A stretch of 64,000 bases of DNA from CBFDBF01 sp050291465 (lineage in GTDB: Bacteria; Pseudomonadota; Gammaproteobacteria; Chromatiales; Chromatiaceae). The notes below the pieces were generated by a model. It worked only from the letters and a program-made list of their open reading frames with translations, made no database searches and was not told the origin of the DNA. Below are positions 42,214-51,744 of this stretch, piece after piece; position 1 is the first letter of the stretch; the number at the start of each line of letters is the position of its first letter. The DNA is taken from NCBI GenBank assembly GCA_050291465.1, contig JBNKJV010000002.1:216415-280414 (forward strand). The letters run 5' to 3'. A program made the position numbers and the translations under genes.

Positions 42214-43593
42214 TCAGCGGCTCACAGCCACCTCGGGTGGTGGCGGGAACAGCGTGGTAAGCTGTTCAATGCTCTGACCCAACGATACCGGCGTATGCAT
42301 ATCCTGCCGCAGGAAGTTCTCCAACAGGGGCATCGCCTCTATCGCCGCATCGATCCGTTCATCCGTGCCCTGTTCGTAGGCACCTACGTTGATCAGATCC
42401 CGGTTCTGCTGATAAATAGAGTATAGATGCTTAAAGGCCCGTGATGCCTCCTGGTGATCAATTGTGGTGATATCGTTCATGGCGCGGCTAATGGAGGCCT
42501 CAATATCAATTGCGGGATAGTGCCCCATCTCCGCCAGCTTCCGGGAGAGTACGATATGGCCGTCAAGTATCGCGCGGGAAGCGTCCGCTATGGGATCGTT
42601 CTGGTCATCTCCCTCTGTTAGGACGGTATAGAAGGCGGTAATGGAGCCGCCCCCCTTCTCTCCGTTGCCTGCCCGTTCCACAAGCTGCGGCATCTTGGCG
42701 AATACGGAAGGCGGATAGCCCTTGGTCGCGGGTGGTTCATGGATCGCCAGGGCGATCTCCCGTTGCGCCTGGGCGAAACGTGTAAGGGAGTCCATCAGCA
42801 ACAGCACCTGTAACCCCTGATCCCGGAAGTGCTCGGCGATACTGGTTGCCAGCATGGCTCCGTGGATCCTTCGCAACGGGGGGTGATCCGCCGGTACCGC
42901 CACCACCACCGCCCGGGACATTCCCTCCTCACCCAGGATGTTTTCAACAAATTCCTTCACCTCGCGGCCCCGCTCACCGATCAGGCCCACCACGGTGACG
43001 TCCGCATTGGTGTAACGGGTCATCATACCCAGCAGTACGCTCTTGCCCACGCCGGAACCGGCAAACAGTCCCAACCGCTGACCGCGTCCGACACTGAATA
43101 GGGAGTTGATGGCGCGCACCCCCACATCCAGGGGCTCGCGTATGGGGGTGCGGGTCAACGGATTGAAGGTCTTCCCGGTCAGCGTCCGACGCGCCTCGGT
43201 GTGGATCGGTCCCCTGCCGTCCAGCGGACGTCCGGCGCCGTCGATCACACGCCCCAGGAGCTCATCACCCACCAGGGCCTCACAGACCCGTCCCGTCGGC
43301 ACCACCCGGGCGTCCTGCTCCAGACCGCGGATATCGCCCGTGGGCATCAGATAGAGGCTTTCACCGGAGAAACCCACCACCTCCGCCTCGATGCGGCTAC
43401 CGCTGTTGCTGATAATATCGCACTGTCCTCCGATGGCCGCCCGACAACCCACCGCCTCCAGGGTAAGTCCGACCATACGTGTTAATTTGCCCTCAAGCAC
43501 CAGACCGCGACCACCGCCCAGCCTATTGCGGCAACGCAACAGGCGTTCCCGCCAGATGAGATTGCGATCCGCCTGGGGAAGCTCTCTTCTCAT
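42214..43593 (-). CDS. fliI: Flagellar export ATPase FliI
   Basis: 459 residues, related to F1-ATPase beta. Walker A GLFAGSGVGKSVLLG (near 165-179), Walker B LQVLLLMDSLTRFAQAQREIALA (near 254-276), and the family block GERGREVKEFVENILGEEG. The N-terminal region (1-40) is the FliH-binding part. The start overlaps the fliH stop by 4 bases. Energises or primes export of flagellar subunits at the membrane. Confidence 0.96.
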   Translation of the reverse strand: MRRELPQADRNLIWRERLLRCRNRLGGGRGLVLEGKLTRMVGLTLEAVGCRAAIGGQCDIISNSGSRIEAEVVGFSGESLYLMPTGDIRGLEQDARVVPTGRVCEALVGDELLGRVIDGAGRPLDGRGPIHTEARRTLTGKTFNPLTRTPIREPLDVGVRAINSLFSVGRGQRLGLFAGSGVGKSVLLGMMTRYTNADVTVVGLIGERGREVKEFVENILGEEGMSRAVVVAVPADHPPLRRIHGAMLATSIAEHFRDQGLQVLLLMDSLTRFAQAQREIALAIHEPPATKGYPPSVFAKMPQLVERAGNGEKGGGSITAFYTVLTEGDDQNDPIADASRAILDGHIVLSRKLAEMGHYPAIDIEASISRAMNDITTIDHQEASRAFKHLYSIYQQNRDLINVGAYEQGTDERIDAAIEAMPLLENFLRQDMHTPVSLGQSIEQLTTLFPPPPEVAVSR

Positions 43594-44288
43594 TCGTCGC
43601 TCTCGTCCTGCGTAGCATCCATGGTGCGTTCACCCCCCAGCAGTTGGGTGACCAACGTCGTCAACCTCGATTCCAGGGTGGCGTCTACCTGGGAAATATC
43701 AGTCAGAACCTTGCATCCACCCCTCTCCATCACCGGGTCCTCCACAATGCTCCAGCCCACTTCCTTCGCATTGACCTCATAGATCTCCCGTACCAGTTCG
43801 GCATCCTCCGGCTGCAACACCAATCGAACGTGCCGTGCCGATACCGGCAGAACCGACAACGCCTCTCGCACCACACCGATAATCTGCTCCGGATCTGTTT
43901 TTACTTCCCGGCGCACCAGTTGCCGGACCGTAGCGATAATCAGCTCGACAATCTCCCGTTCGATCTGATCGTCCAGCTGTTTTAACGGGGTCTCGAGGGT
44001 ACTGATAATGGCCTCCAGTTGCTCGATCCGTTCCTGAAGTTTCTCCCGCCCCTTGGCAAGGATCTCCTTATGGCCGAATTCGAACCCTTCCTTCTTCCCC
44101 AGCGCAAATCCTTCTTCATAGGCCTGCTGGTGGATCTGTTCCACCTGTTCCGTCGTCAGCAGGGTCCCACGCCCCTCAAGGCCTGACCCGGAGCCGGAGC
44201 TGCGACCCATCTTAGGCGGACTCCACTGCTTAGCCGTTTTCCCGGCTTCACCTGAGATAACCTTGTTAGATAAATTCTTCTCCGCCAC
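43590..44288 (-). CDS. fliH: Flagellar assembly protein FliH
   Basis: 232 residues from the GTG start read as MAEKNLSNKVIS, with GGGAGG six bases upstream and a 23-base overlap with the end of fliG. A longer ATG reading from 44336 is possible but would overlap fliG by 71 bases. A disordered Gly/Ser-rich head comes first. The FliH part follows: QAYEEGFALGKKEGFEFGHKE with its repeated GxxxG-like spacing, then a stalk and the C-terminal IVELIIATVRQLVRREV block that binds FliI. Inhibits and positions the ATPase FliI. Confidence 0.9.
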   Translation of the reverse strand: MAEKNLSNKVISGEAGKTAKQWSPPKMGRSSGSGSGLEGRGTLLTTEQVEQIHQQAYEEGFALGKKEGFEFGHKEILAKGREKLQERIEQLEAIISTLETPLKQLDDQIEREIVELIIATVRQLVRREVKTDPEQIIGVVREALSVLPVSARHVRLVLQPEDAELVREIYEVNAKEVGWSIVEDPVMERGGCKVLTDISQVDATLESRLTTLVTQLLGGERTMDATQDESDE

Positions 44289-45294
44289 CGGCGCCTCCCA
44301 GGTTGATCTCGCCTGCATCCGCCAAGCGTCTTGCAACGGCGAGAATCTCCTTCTGCGCCCCCTCCACGTCGCTCACACGAGCCGGTGGAGCGGCCTCGAG
44401 ATCATCACGCAACATTTCCGCCGCACGTTGTGACATGTTCTTGAATATCTTCTCCTTGAGTACGTCATCAGCACCCCGAATGGCCAGCAGAAGCTGATCC
44501 GACGCGATCTCGCGCAGCAGTGTCTGGATACCCCGATCGTCCACATCGACAAGATTCTCGAACACAAACATGTTGTCCTGAATCTCCTGGGCCAAGTCTT
44601 CATCCGCTGCCGTCACCTGCTCCAGAATCTGACTCTCTATGCTGCCCTCCACCAGATTGAGTATGTTGGCCGCCGCCTTGATCCCTCCCAGGGCCGAGGT
44701 CTTGACACTGGTTGCCCCTGAGAATTGGGCATCCAGAATCTCATCAAGTTCCTGCAAAGCCCCCGGCTGGATACCTTCCAGCGTGGCGATGCGCATTATG
44801 ACGTCGGTACGCACCCGTTCCGGAAATACGGAAAGAACCTCCGCAGCCTGATCCGGTTCCAGAAAAGATAGGACGATGGCGATGATCTGAGGATGCTCCA
44901 GACGGATCATCTCCGCCACGGAACGGGGATCCATCCACTTGAGCTGTTCCAGCCCCTTGCTGTTACGCCCCAACAGGATGCGGTCGATGACGTTGCTGGC
45001 CTTGTCCGATCCGAGAGCGGTGGTGAGAATATTGCGAATGTATTCGTCGGAATTCATCCCCAGGGCGGTCTGATCCTCCAGGGTGGAGACGAAGGAGTGC
45101 ATCACCTGCTCCATCTGTCTGGTTGAAACGTTACTCAGGTTGGCCATGGCCAGGCCCAGTTCCTGAACCTCCTTCGGGCCCATATGGGAAAGGATGGTGG
45201 CCGCATCCTGCTCGCCCAAGGCCAGCATCAGGATAGCCGCCCGCTCCACGCCCCTTAGCCTGGCGAACCCCTCTCTCTGTTGCTCATCTGCCAT
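44266..45294 (-). CDS. fliG: Flagellar motor switch protein FliG
   Basis: 342 residues, normal length. FliG_N (GVERAAILMLALGEQDAATILSHM, near 14-37 in pieces), the middle domain with the EHPQIIAIVLSFLEPDQAA-like EHPQ motif (near 133), and the C-terminal torque helix with charged residues near IASDQLLLAIRGADDVLKEK. Its start overlaps the fliF stop by 11 bases. Couples the MotAB stators to the rotor. Confidence 0.96.
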   Translation of the reverse strand: MADEQQREGFARLRGVERAAILMLALGEQDAATILSHMGPKEVQELGLAMANLSNVSTRQMEQVMHSFVSTLEDQTALGMNSDEYIRNILTTALGSDKASNVIDRILLGRNSKGLEQLKWMDPRSVAEMIRLEHPQIIAIVLSFLEPDQAAEVLSVFPERVRTDVIMRIATLEGIQPGALQELDEILDAQFSGATSVKTSALGGIKAAANILNLVEGSIESQILEQVTAADEDLAQEIQDNMFVFENLVDVDDRGIQTLLREIASDQLLLAIRGADDVLKEKIFKNMSQRAAEMLRDDLEAAPPARVSDVEGAQKEILAVARRLADAGEINLGGAGGGEEFI

Positions 45295-46945
45295 CTTCGG
45301 ACACCCAGCTCCTCACCACCTGCGCGACCCGCTTCGGGTCTTCGTGAACCATCTGTCTCGCCGCATCGAGGGTATCCTCGTATTTACCTTTTACCGGCAA
45401 CCTCACCGGTTCCCCGCTACTATCCAGTTCCCCTCCGCCGTAACCCCCGGCGGCCCCTGCCCCGCCGGCGGCTCCCGCCGGCGCGTGCACGATCATGGGC
45501 GCTGCCGTCAGTTTCTTCATGGTCGGGCGCAGTACCACGAAAATCAAGATCAACACCAGCAGTGTTCCACCAACCGCCTTGGCCACATCCCACACCCAGG
45601 CCTCTTCGTAAATCGGCACCTCCGGCAGAGGCTCAGGTGGCGGCGGCGCCAGGAAGGCCTGATTGATCACGCGCACACTGTCTCCGCGCTGGGCGTTGAA
45701 TCCGATCGCCTCCTTCACCAGCTGGGTGATTCTGCTGATCTCTTCCGGTGTGCGCTCCTGGCGGACCGTGTCACCCGCTTCATTGGTGGTCACCACGTCG
45801 TCCACCACTACCGCCACGGAAAGACGGCGCAGGGTGCCGCTGGAGAGGCGGGTATGGCTGATAGTCTTGTCAAGTTCGTAGTTGCGGGTGGCGCGCTTAC
45901 TGACATTAACCGGTTCCGCCGCCCCGGCCTGTTCCGCACCGGGTGCCCCGGCCGCCTGCTCCGGCGCCGTTCCCACCCCCGGAGGCTGGTTGCTCAATGC
46001 CCCGGGTACACCCCCCTGGGCAGCACCGATCCGGCTGGACTGCTCGTTGATCTGCTCGCTTCGCAGGGCAGGCAGATCCGGATTGAACCGTTCCTCTGTC
46101 TGTTCGGTCAGGGTGAAATCCACGTCCGCCGTCACCTGGGCACGGACGCTGTCCGCCCCCAGAATCGGGGTCAGGATCTCCTCCACCCGCTGTTGGTAAT
46201 GGTTTTCCAGCTGAGCGGTATACTCAAACTGGGTGGCCGTCATCATCATCTCCCGGGTGTCCATCTGGCCACTCAGCAGGTTCCCCTTGTGGTCCACCAC
46301 CGTAACCCGGCTGGCATCCAGCCCGGGAACACTGGAAGCCACCAGATGAATAATGGCCGCCACCTGTCCCTTCTCCAGGGTACGCCCGGAATAGAGTTTG
46401 ACAGTGACAGACGCGCTGGGTTGCTGTTTCTTGCGCACAAACACCGACTGTTTCGGTGTCGCCAGGTGAACCCGGGCGGTCTGCACGCTGGCCAGAGTCG
46501 CCACTGTACGGGCCAGTTCACCTTCAAGCGCCCGGTGGAAACGGGCCGCCTCCACCGCGCGACTGGTGCCGAAGCCACTCTCCTGCTGAAGCAGTTCAAA
46601 CCCGACACTGCCGCCGCGCGGCAAGCCCTGACCGGCAAGTTTTAGCCGGGCGTCCTGCAGTTGACTGCTCTTCACCATCACCGCGCCGGTGGTGCCATCG
46701 ACCTTGTACTCGATCCCCGCCTGTTGCAGTGCGGCCACCACTTCGGAGGCATCCTTCTCTGCCAGATCCCCGTACAACAGACTGTAATTGGGGGTCCACG
46801 CCCAAAGGGCGATCACCACCCCCAATGCCACGCTGACGGCAATCCCGACCATCACGGCGAGTTGGCGGGCCAGTGGATTCTGGGTCAAACGCGGCGCTGA
46901 AAGCTGATTACCAGCCGCGGTTCCGGTGTTCGTGACTTCTGCCAT
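45284..46945 (-). CDS. fliF: Flagellar MS-ring protein FliF
   Basis: 553 residues. Membrane helices at about 29-48 (AVMVGIAVSVALGVVIALWA) and about 450-470 (VGGTLLVLILIFVVL) bracket the large periplasmic ring-building region (YscJ/FliF domains: NYSLLYGDLAEKDASEVV, GLPRGGSVGFELLQ, SASVTVKLYSGRTL). The C-terminal tail that binds FliG ends DPKRVAQVVRSWVSEDG, the expected motif. It lies 45 bases after fliE and overlaps fliG. A Gly/Ala/Pro-rich loop sits near 320-355. Confidence 0.96.
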   Translation of the reverse strand: MAEVTNTGTAAGNQLSAPRLTQNPLARQLAVMVGIAVSVALGVVIALWAWTPNYSLLYGDLAEKDASEVVAALQQAGIEYKVDGTTGAVMVKSSQLQDARLKLAGQGLPRGGSVGFELLQQESGFGTSRAVEAARFHRALEGELARTVATLASVQTARVHLATPKQSVFVRKKQQPSASVTVKLYSGRTLEKGQVAAIIHLVASSVPGLDASRVTVVDHKGNLLSGQMDTREMMMTATQFEYTAQLENHYQQRVEEILTPILGADSVRAQVTADVDFTLTEQTEERFNPDLPALRSEQINEQSSRIGAAQGGVPGALSNQPPGVGTAPEQAAGAPGAEQAGAAEPVNVSKRATRNYELDKTISHTRLSSGTLRRLSVAVVVDDVVTTNEAGDTVRQERTPEEISRITQLVKEAIGFNAQRGDSVRVINQAFLAPPPPEPLPEVPIYEEAWVWDVAKAVGGTLLVLILIFVVLRPTMKKLTAAPMIVHAPAGAAGGAGAAGGYGGGELDSSGEPVRLPVKGKYEDTLDAARQMVHEDPKRVAQVVRSWVSEDGR

Positions 46946-46990
46946 GGGACGCTAACCTCTGTCTGGTCATTTATTATATTAATCAACAAG

Positions 46991-47308
46991 TTAAATAGGC
47001 ATGTTCATGATTTCCTTGTACGCATCAACCAGCTTGTTGCGTACCTGAACCATGGCTTCAAAGGAGAGGCTGGATTTCTGAATCGCCACCATCACCTCCG
47101 CCAGTTCAACGTTGCCTTCTCCGGTTTCGAAGGCCTTTTTCAGTTCGCCGGCATACTGCTGGCTCTCGTTGACGCTATCGATGGACTGTTTCAGCAGATT
47201 CGCGAATTCACCCCCGGAGGTCTGTTCACTCTGGGGGGTCACTCCGCCGGCCTGGGCCGCCATTACCCGCATCTGCGCCAACACTTGATTAATGTCTACG
47301 GAACTCAT
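46991..47308 (-). CDS. fliE: Flagellar hook-basal body protein FliE
   Basis: 105 residues from MSSVDINQVLAQMR; AAGGTG seven bases ahead chooses this ATG over one nine bases earlier. The conserved end EVMVAIQKSSLSFEAMVQVRNKLVDAYKEIMNMPI (in pieces: ELAEVMVAIQKSSLSFEA, VRNKLVDAYKEIMNMPI) joins the MS ring to the rod. First gene of fliEFGHIJ, with a sigma-54-type promoter 46 bases upstream. Confidence 0.94.
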   Translation of the reverse strand: MSSVDINQVLAQMRVMAAQAGGVTPQSEQTSGGEFANLLKQSIDSVNESQQYAGELKKAFETGEGNVELAEVMVAIQKSSLSFEAMVQVRNKLVDAYKEIMNMPI

Positions 47309-47353
47309 CTGTATCACCTTTTCGGAAACTTTTTGCCACGCATCACCTTACTA

Positions 47354-47369
47354 TGCAGATTGCGCACCA
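47354..47369 (-). promoter_or_regulatory. Sigma-54 promoter of the fliEFGHIJ operon
   Basis: On the minus strand TGGTGCGCAATCTGCA contains GG and GC exactly 10 bases apart, and matches the -24/-12 consensus TGGCACG-N4-TTGCA at most key positions. The -12 element lies 46 bases before the fliE start. FleR, encoded just upstream, is a sigma-54 activator of the kind that drives this operon in Pseudomonas. Confidence 0.65.
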
Positions 47370-47398
47370 ATTTTCTGAGCTAACCGGATACCGGTCCC

Positions 47399-48745
47399 TC
47401 AGCGCGGTATGGCCACGCCCGCATCCCGCAGGCGGGCGATCTTGTAACGCAACGTCCGCTGACTGATCCCCAGGCGTTCGGCGGCGTTCTTTCTGCTGCC
47501 GTTGCCGTCCCGCAGGGCCTTCAGGATCATCTCCTCTTCCACTGAACGCAGGTCTTCATTCAATCTGCCCTTGCTGTCGACGCCGGTATTCAGCGGTTCG
47601 TTCATCTCCTTTCCATCCTCCAGCTCAAAAGAGAGCGCATCCGGTCCGATCTCATCACCCTCACACAGGATCAGTGCCCGCTGTATCACGTTTTCCAGTT
47701 CCCGGACATTTCCCGGCCAGCTGTGACTCAGCAGACGCTGCTCCGCCACGGCGGAAAGCCGAGGCTCGGCGCCCTCATGCTGCCGCCGGAGACGCCGGAT
47801 CAGAAACCGGGCCAGGGGCAGGATGTCCCGCTCCCGTTCCCGCAGCGGTTTCAGGTAGAGGGGAAACACGTTCAAACGGAAATAGAGGTCCTCCCGAAAT
47901 CTGCCGGCCGCCACCTCCTCCCGCAGGTTGCGATTGGAGGTAGCCAGTACCCGTACGTCCAGAGGAACGACCTTGCGCCCGCCGAGACGCTCCACCTCCT
48001 TCTCCTGCAGCACACGCAGCAGTTTCGCCTGCAGTGCCATGCTCATTTCCGAGATCTCGTCGAGCAGAAGCGTACCGCCCTGAGCCTGTTCAAACTTGCC
48101 CTCGGCGGAACGGTGAGCACCGGTGTACGCGCCCTTTTCATATCCGAACAGGACCGCCTCCAGCATATTCTCGGGTATGGCCGCGCAGTTGATGGCCACG
48201 AACGGGCCCTCCGCGCGCGGGGAATGCTTGTGGATATAGCGGGCGAAGACCTCTTTTCCGGTACCGCTTTCCCCGCCGATCATCACTGTGGCGTCACTGC
48301 GCGCCACCCGCCGGGCAAGGTCCAGCAGTTCCCTGGTTTGAAGATCTTCGGCGACCACCTCTTCCCCTTCTTCCGTTTCCGGAAACAACACCGACTCCTG
48401 CACCTTCTGCAACAGCAGTTCCGCCTCGAAGGGCTTTGCCAGATAATCGACGGCACCGTGACGCATGGCGGTCACCGCTTTTTCGATATCGCCGTAGGCG
48501 GTCATGAGCAGAACCGGTACCCCCGGATAAAGGCTCTTCACCCGCGCCAGCAGTTCATTGCCGTCCATGGGGCGCATCTGCACATCACTCACCACCATCC
48601 CCACGGCGGTGGTATTCAGGATCTCCAATGCCGATGCCCCGTCGCTGCTGGCCTCAACGTTGTAGCCGGCCAGCTCCAGGGTCTCGCACAGCGCCTCTCT
48701 CAGTTCCGGATCATCTTCTACAACTAAAACGGTTGCCTGGTTCAT
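47399..48745 (-). CDS. fleR: Sigma-54-dependent flagellar response regulator FleR (FlrC)
   Basis: 448 residues. Receiver domain (1-120) with phospho-Asp54 in VSDVQMRPMDG, AAA+ domain (about 135-365) with Walker A GESGTGKE and sigma-54 contact loop GAYTGA (Tyr variant of GAFTGA), and an HTH_8 domain at the end (NGSRKNAAERLGISQRTLRYKI). It overlaps the fleS stop by 4 bases. In Pseudomonas and Vibrio, FleR/FlrC turns on the class III genes, which include the fliE operon. The name fits the kinase partner and the position. Confidence 0.93.
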   Translation of the reverse strand: MNQATVLVVEDDPELREALCETLELAGYNVEASSDGASALEILNTTAVGMVVSDVQMRPMDGNELLARVKSLYPGVPVLLMTAYGDIEKAVTAMRHGAVDYLAKPFEAELLLQKVQESVLFPETEEGEEVVAEDLQTRELLDLARRVARSDATVMIGGESGTGKEVFARYIHKHSPRAEGPFVAINCAAIPENMLEAVLFGYEKGAYTGAHRSAEGKFEQAQGGTLLLDEISEMSMALQAKLLRVLQEKEVERLGGRKVVPLDVRVLATSNRNLREEVAAGRFREDLYFRLNVFPLYLKPLRERERDILPLARFLIRRLRRQHEGAEPRLSAVAEQRLLSHSWPGNVRELENVIQRALILCEGDEIGPDALSFELEDGKEMNEPLNTGVDSKGRLNEDLRSVEEEMILKALRDGNGSRKNAAERLGISQRTLRYKIARLRDAGVAIPR

Positions 48746-49980
48746 GCATAACTCCTTACCGGCGCGGGAACCCGACTCGCGGTACCTTCCACCTTCGGTT
48801 CTTGAGAAATCTGTCCCACACCATCCAGCAGTGGGAGTTGGATCTGAAAACAGGTACCTTCGCCCTGTTCCGTACAGAGTCTTATCTGGCCCTGATGGCT
48901 GAGAATCACCGCCTGAGCTACCGCCAGCCCGAGTCCGGTACCGTCGTTGCTGGTGGTGAAGAAGGGATCGAATATGCGGTCACGAATATCTTCCGGTATC
49001 CCCCGCCCGTTATCCCGTATAAGCAACTCCAGCCAACCCCTACCCAACCGCTTAAGCTCTATGCTGAGCATCACAGATTCGCCGCCGTGCTCAAGGGCGT
49101 TGTTGGCCAGATTGGTTACCGCACCCAACAGGGCGTCGCGACTGCCGGCAACAGTGCAGTCACCGGTGGTTAGATCTTTCAGACAGACGCGCATCCGGCG
49201 TTCCTGCATGACCGGCTCCAGCATCTGCACCAGCTCTCGCAGCATTGCGGTAACCGCTATGGGTTCCGGGGTGTAATTTCCCCCGCGGGCGAATGCCAGC
49301 ATATCGTTGATCTGACGTTCCATATGCAGCAGACGGGCTCGGGTGCGCTGCGCGAACCGGGTGCGTTTATCCGCTGAGAGATCGTCGTTGGCGAGGTGGG
49401 AGACATAGAGCAGGGCCGATGACAGGGGTGTGCGTATCTGGTGTGCCAGCTGCGCAGCCATTTCACCCATGGCGCTCAGGCGTTGTTGCCGGTCGAGACG
49501 TTCCTGCAACTGCCGTGTCTCGGTAATGTCGAGAAGCAGCAGGATACGGCCGGATTCGGGTTCAAGCCCGCGCTCGATGAGGGTCACCAGGCGACCCGAC
49601 AGAAGTCGCTGTTCCTCCCCGCTCTGGTTCTTTTCAAAGGTGTCCCGATAGACGCTATGCCACGGCTGACCCGGGCTGATAGATCCAAGCAGTTGATGCG
49701 CCGCCGGATTGAGTTGTTGAATCACGCCGTCGCCGTCCAGTACGATAACCGCCGCCGGCAGTGCGTCCAGCAGTTGTGTCAGGCGATTCGCCAGCCGTTC
49801 CTTCTCCGCCAGCTGGCGCAGCCGCTCGTCACGGGCTGAGGCCAGTTCTCCCGTGAGTTGATTAACCCTTTGCTGGAGCTGGTGATAGGAGTCTGCAAGC
49901 TGTTCCGATACCTGGTTAAAGACCTGAAAGGCATCTTCCAGCTGTTTTCTCTGTTGCGGGTTTTCCCCGACCATCTGCAT
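48742..49980 (-). CDS. fleS: Flagellar sensor histidine kinase FleS (FlrB)
   Basis: 412 residues with no membrane segment, hence a cytoplasmic kinase. A coiled-coil head (1-65) is followed by a PAS domain (about 66-165, LLDALPAAVIVLDGDGVIQQLN), HisKA with MGEMAAQLAHQIRTPLSSA, and HATPase_c with NLANNALEHGG, DNGRGIPEDI and GTGLGLAVAQ. Met3 (49974) has the better spaced GGAAG ribosome site. Partner of fleR, overlapping it by 4 bases; a sigma-54-type promoter lies 48 bases upstream. Confidence 0.92.
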   Translation of the reverse strand: MQMVGENPQQRKQLEDAFQVFNQVSEQLADSYHQLQQRVNQLTGELASARDERLRQLAEKERLANRLTQLLDALPAAVIVLDGDGVIQQLNPAAHQLLGSISPGQPWHSVYRDTFEKNQSGEEQRLLSGRLVTLIERGLEPESGRILLLLDITETRQLQERLDRQQRLSAMGEMAAQLAHQIRTPLSSALLYVSHLANDDLSADKRTRFAQRTRARLLHMERQINDMLAFARGGNYTPEPIAVTAMLRELVQMLEPVMQERRMRVCLKDLTTGDCTVAGSRDALLGAVTNLANNALEHGGESVMLSIELKRLGRGWLELLIRDNGRGIPEDIRDRIFDPFFTTSNDGTGLGLAVAQAVILSHQGQIRLCTEQGEGTCFQIQLPLLDGVGQISQEPKVEGTASRVPAPVRSYA

Positions 49981-50027
49981 CTTCCGCCGTCAATTATCGT
50001 CGCCTACAGGGGCCTTACGAGACTGAC

Positions 50028-50043
50028 AGCAAGAAGTATGCCT
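50028..50043 (-). promoter_or_regulatory. Candidate sigma-54 promoter of fleSR
   Basis: Minus-strand AGGCATACTTCTTGCT has GG and GC at the required 10-base spacing and a good TTGCT -12 box; the first base and the CG of the -24 box deviate. It is 48 bases before fleS and just after the fleQ stop side. In Pseudomonas, fleSR is driven by FleQ and sigma-54, which agrees. Confidence 0.55.
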
Positions 50044-50094
50044 AATTATTTTTTGTTATTATTCAATATGTTAGGAAGGGTGAATTTTCCAGCG

Positions 50095-51567
50095 TCAAAT
50101 TCCTGTCGATTCCGTTGTCCGTTGCAGGCCGTATTTGCGCAGTTTTTCCACCAGGGTAGTACGCCGCATCTTCAACCGCTTGGCGGCATGTGCCACCACC
50201 CCGTCCGATTCATCCAGGGCCTGGCGGATCAGGGACAGTTCCAGATTGTTCAAATGCTCCTTCAGATCCAATCCGTCCAAAGGCAGGCGCGGTACACTCT
50301 GCACCGTATCCGGCATAACGCCCTTGACCGTTACTTCCGGGAGATAGCCGTTTTCCTGCGGCAAGGCGATACCTTCGCGGAATTTCTCCGGCAGATCCCC
50401 CACATCCACTACACCATAGGGATAGAGGATCGCCAGCCGTTCGATAAGGTTTGCCAATTCCCGAACATTGCCCGGCCAGGGATATTGGGTAAGAGCCGAA
50501 ACCGCCGCCGGGGTAAGACGCACTGAGCCCCGTTTCTCCTTTTCGATACGGGCGATCAGATCGGTTACCAGGATAGGAATATCTTCGATGCGATCCCTTA
50601 GCGGCGGCATATCGATGGGAAATACGTTCAACCGATAATAGAGATCTTCCCGGAAGCGTTCTCGCCTGATCTGGTCCTCCAGATCACGGTGGGTAGCGGC
50701 GATAATGCGTACGTCACATCCTATGGTCTTGTTACTGCCGACCCTTTCAAAGGTCCTTTCCTGCAGTACCCGTAATATCTTTACCTGCATCGGCAGACTC
50801 ATGTCCCCGATCTCATCCAGAAACAGGGTGCCCCCTTCAGCCATTTCAAACCGCCCCTGCCGAGAGCTTATAGCACCGGTAAAGGCGCCCTTCTCGTGGC
50901 CGAAAAGCTCGCTTTCCAAAAGCTCCGAGGGTATGGCGCCGCAGTTTACCGGTACGAAGGGTTGGCCGCGGCGGCTGGAATGGTAATGCAGCTTGCGGGC
51001 CACCACCTCCTTGCCGGTGCCCGATTCTCCAAGGATCAGCACCGTTGCATCGGTATCCGCCACCTGCTCTATCATCCGGTTGATCCTGCGGGTGGCGCGG
51101 CTGTTGCCGGAGAGGCTGCGAAACAGCTCCAATCCTCGTTGAGAACCCTCCTCCGTACGACCGTTCTCCTTGAACACCTGAGCCCGGTGGAGGGTATTGG
51201 TCAGCACCTCATAGCGACAGGGGACAGGCAAGGTCCCCAGGAAGACACCGCCGTTCATCTGGCCGTTGCCCTCCTCATCCGCGTCCAACACTCGAAACAG
51301 CGCCACTTTCGGCGACGCTTGCTGCATAAATCCGGCAACCTCCTGGACAACATCGGGATCGACGCCGGAACCCATCATAACCGCGGTAAGTTCTTCAGCC
51401 TTACCGCTGAAGACCCCTTGCAGTTCCCCGGGATCCGCTATCACCTGGAGGCCGTAGTCGATGAACTCCAGTATGTTTCTCAGATAGCCGATGCGCTGAT
51501 CGCTGTTGTCGAGAAGGAGGATGGTACCGTTGTCCCGCGATTCCTCGGTATTTACTGATTCCGCCAT
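50095..51567 (-). CDS. fleQ: Flagellar master regulator FleQ (FlrA)
   Basis: 490 residues. The N-terminal receiver-like domain (15-125, ILLLDNSDQRIGYLRNIL) has no phosphoacceptor Asp at the usual place, a hallmark of FleQ. The AAA+ domain (about 150-390) has GESGTGKEVVARKL, GAFTGA, and LFLDEIGDMSLPMQ. The C-terminal HTH (DGVVAHAAKRLKMRRTTLVEKLRKYG) binds DNA. FleQ binds c-di-GMP in Pseudomonas, reversing its action between flagellar and biofilm genes; Arg residues near the Walker A site that do this are plausibly kept (RNSRATRRINRM) but not proven here. It tops the fleQ-fleS-fleR order. Confidence 0.93.
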   Translation of the reverse strand: MAESVNTEESRDNGTILLLDNSDQRIGYLRNILEFIDYGLQVIADPGELQGVFSGKAEELTAVMMGSGVDPDVVQEVAGFMQQASPKVALFRVLDADEEGNGQMNGGVFLGTLPVPCRYEVLTNTLHRAQVFKENGRTEEGSQRGLELFRSLSGNSRATRRINRMIEQVADTDATVLILGESGTGKEVVARKLHYHSSRRGQPFVPVNCGAIPSELLESELFGHEKGAFTGAISSRQGRFEMAEGGTLFLDEIGDMSLPMQVKILRVLQERTFERVGSNKTIGCDVRIIAATHRDLEDQIRRERFREDLYYRLNVFPIDMPPLRDRIEDIPILVTDLIARIEKEKRGSVRLTPAAVSALTQYPWPGNVRELANLIERLAILYPYGVVDVGDLPEKFREGIALPQENGYLPEVTVKGVMPDTVQSVPRLPLDGLDLKEHLNNLELSLIRQALDESDGVVAHAAKRLKMRRTTLVEKLRKYGLQRTTESTGI

Positions 51568-51744
51568 TTGGATGATTGCCCGGTGATCATATAAAGCCGT
51601 TTCAACCGGGAGTTAACCACCCTCAAGGCAATATGTCAAAAATACGTCGCATGAAAAAGATATGACATAAACCGTCTGATTGGTAAGGGAATAATCGTTT
51701 TGTTCCGGGAAAGGGCGAATACACCCTGTCTTGGGCGGTTAGAT

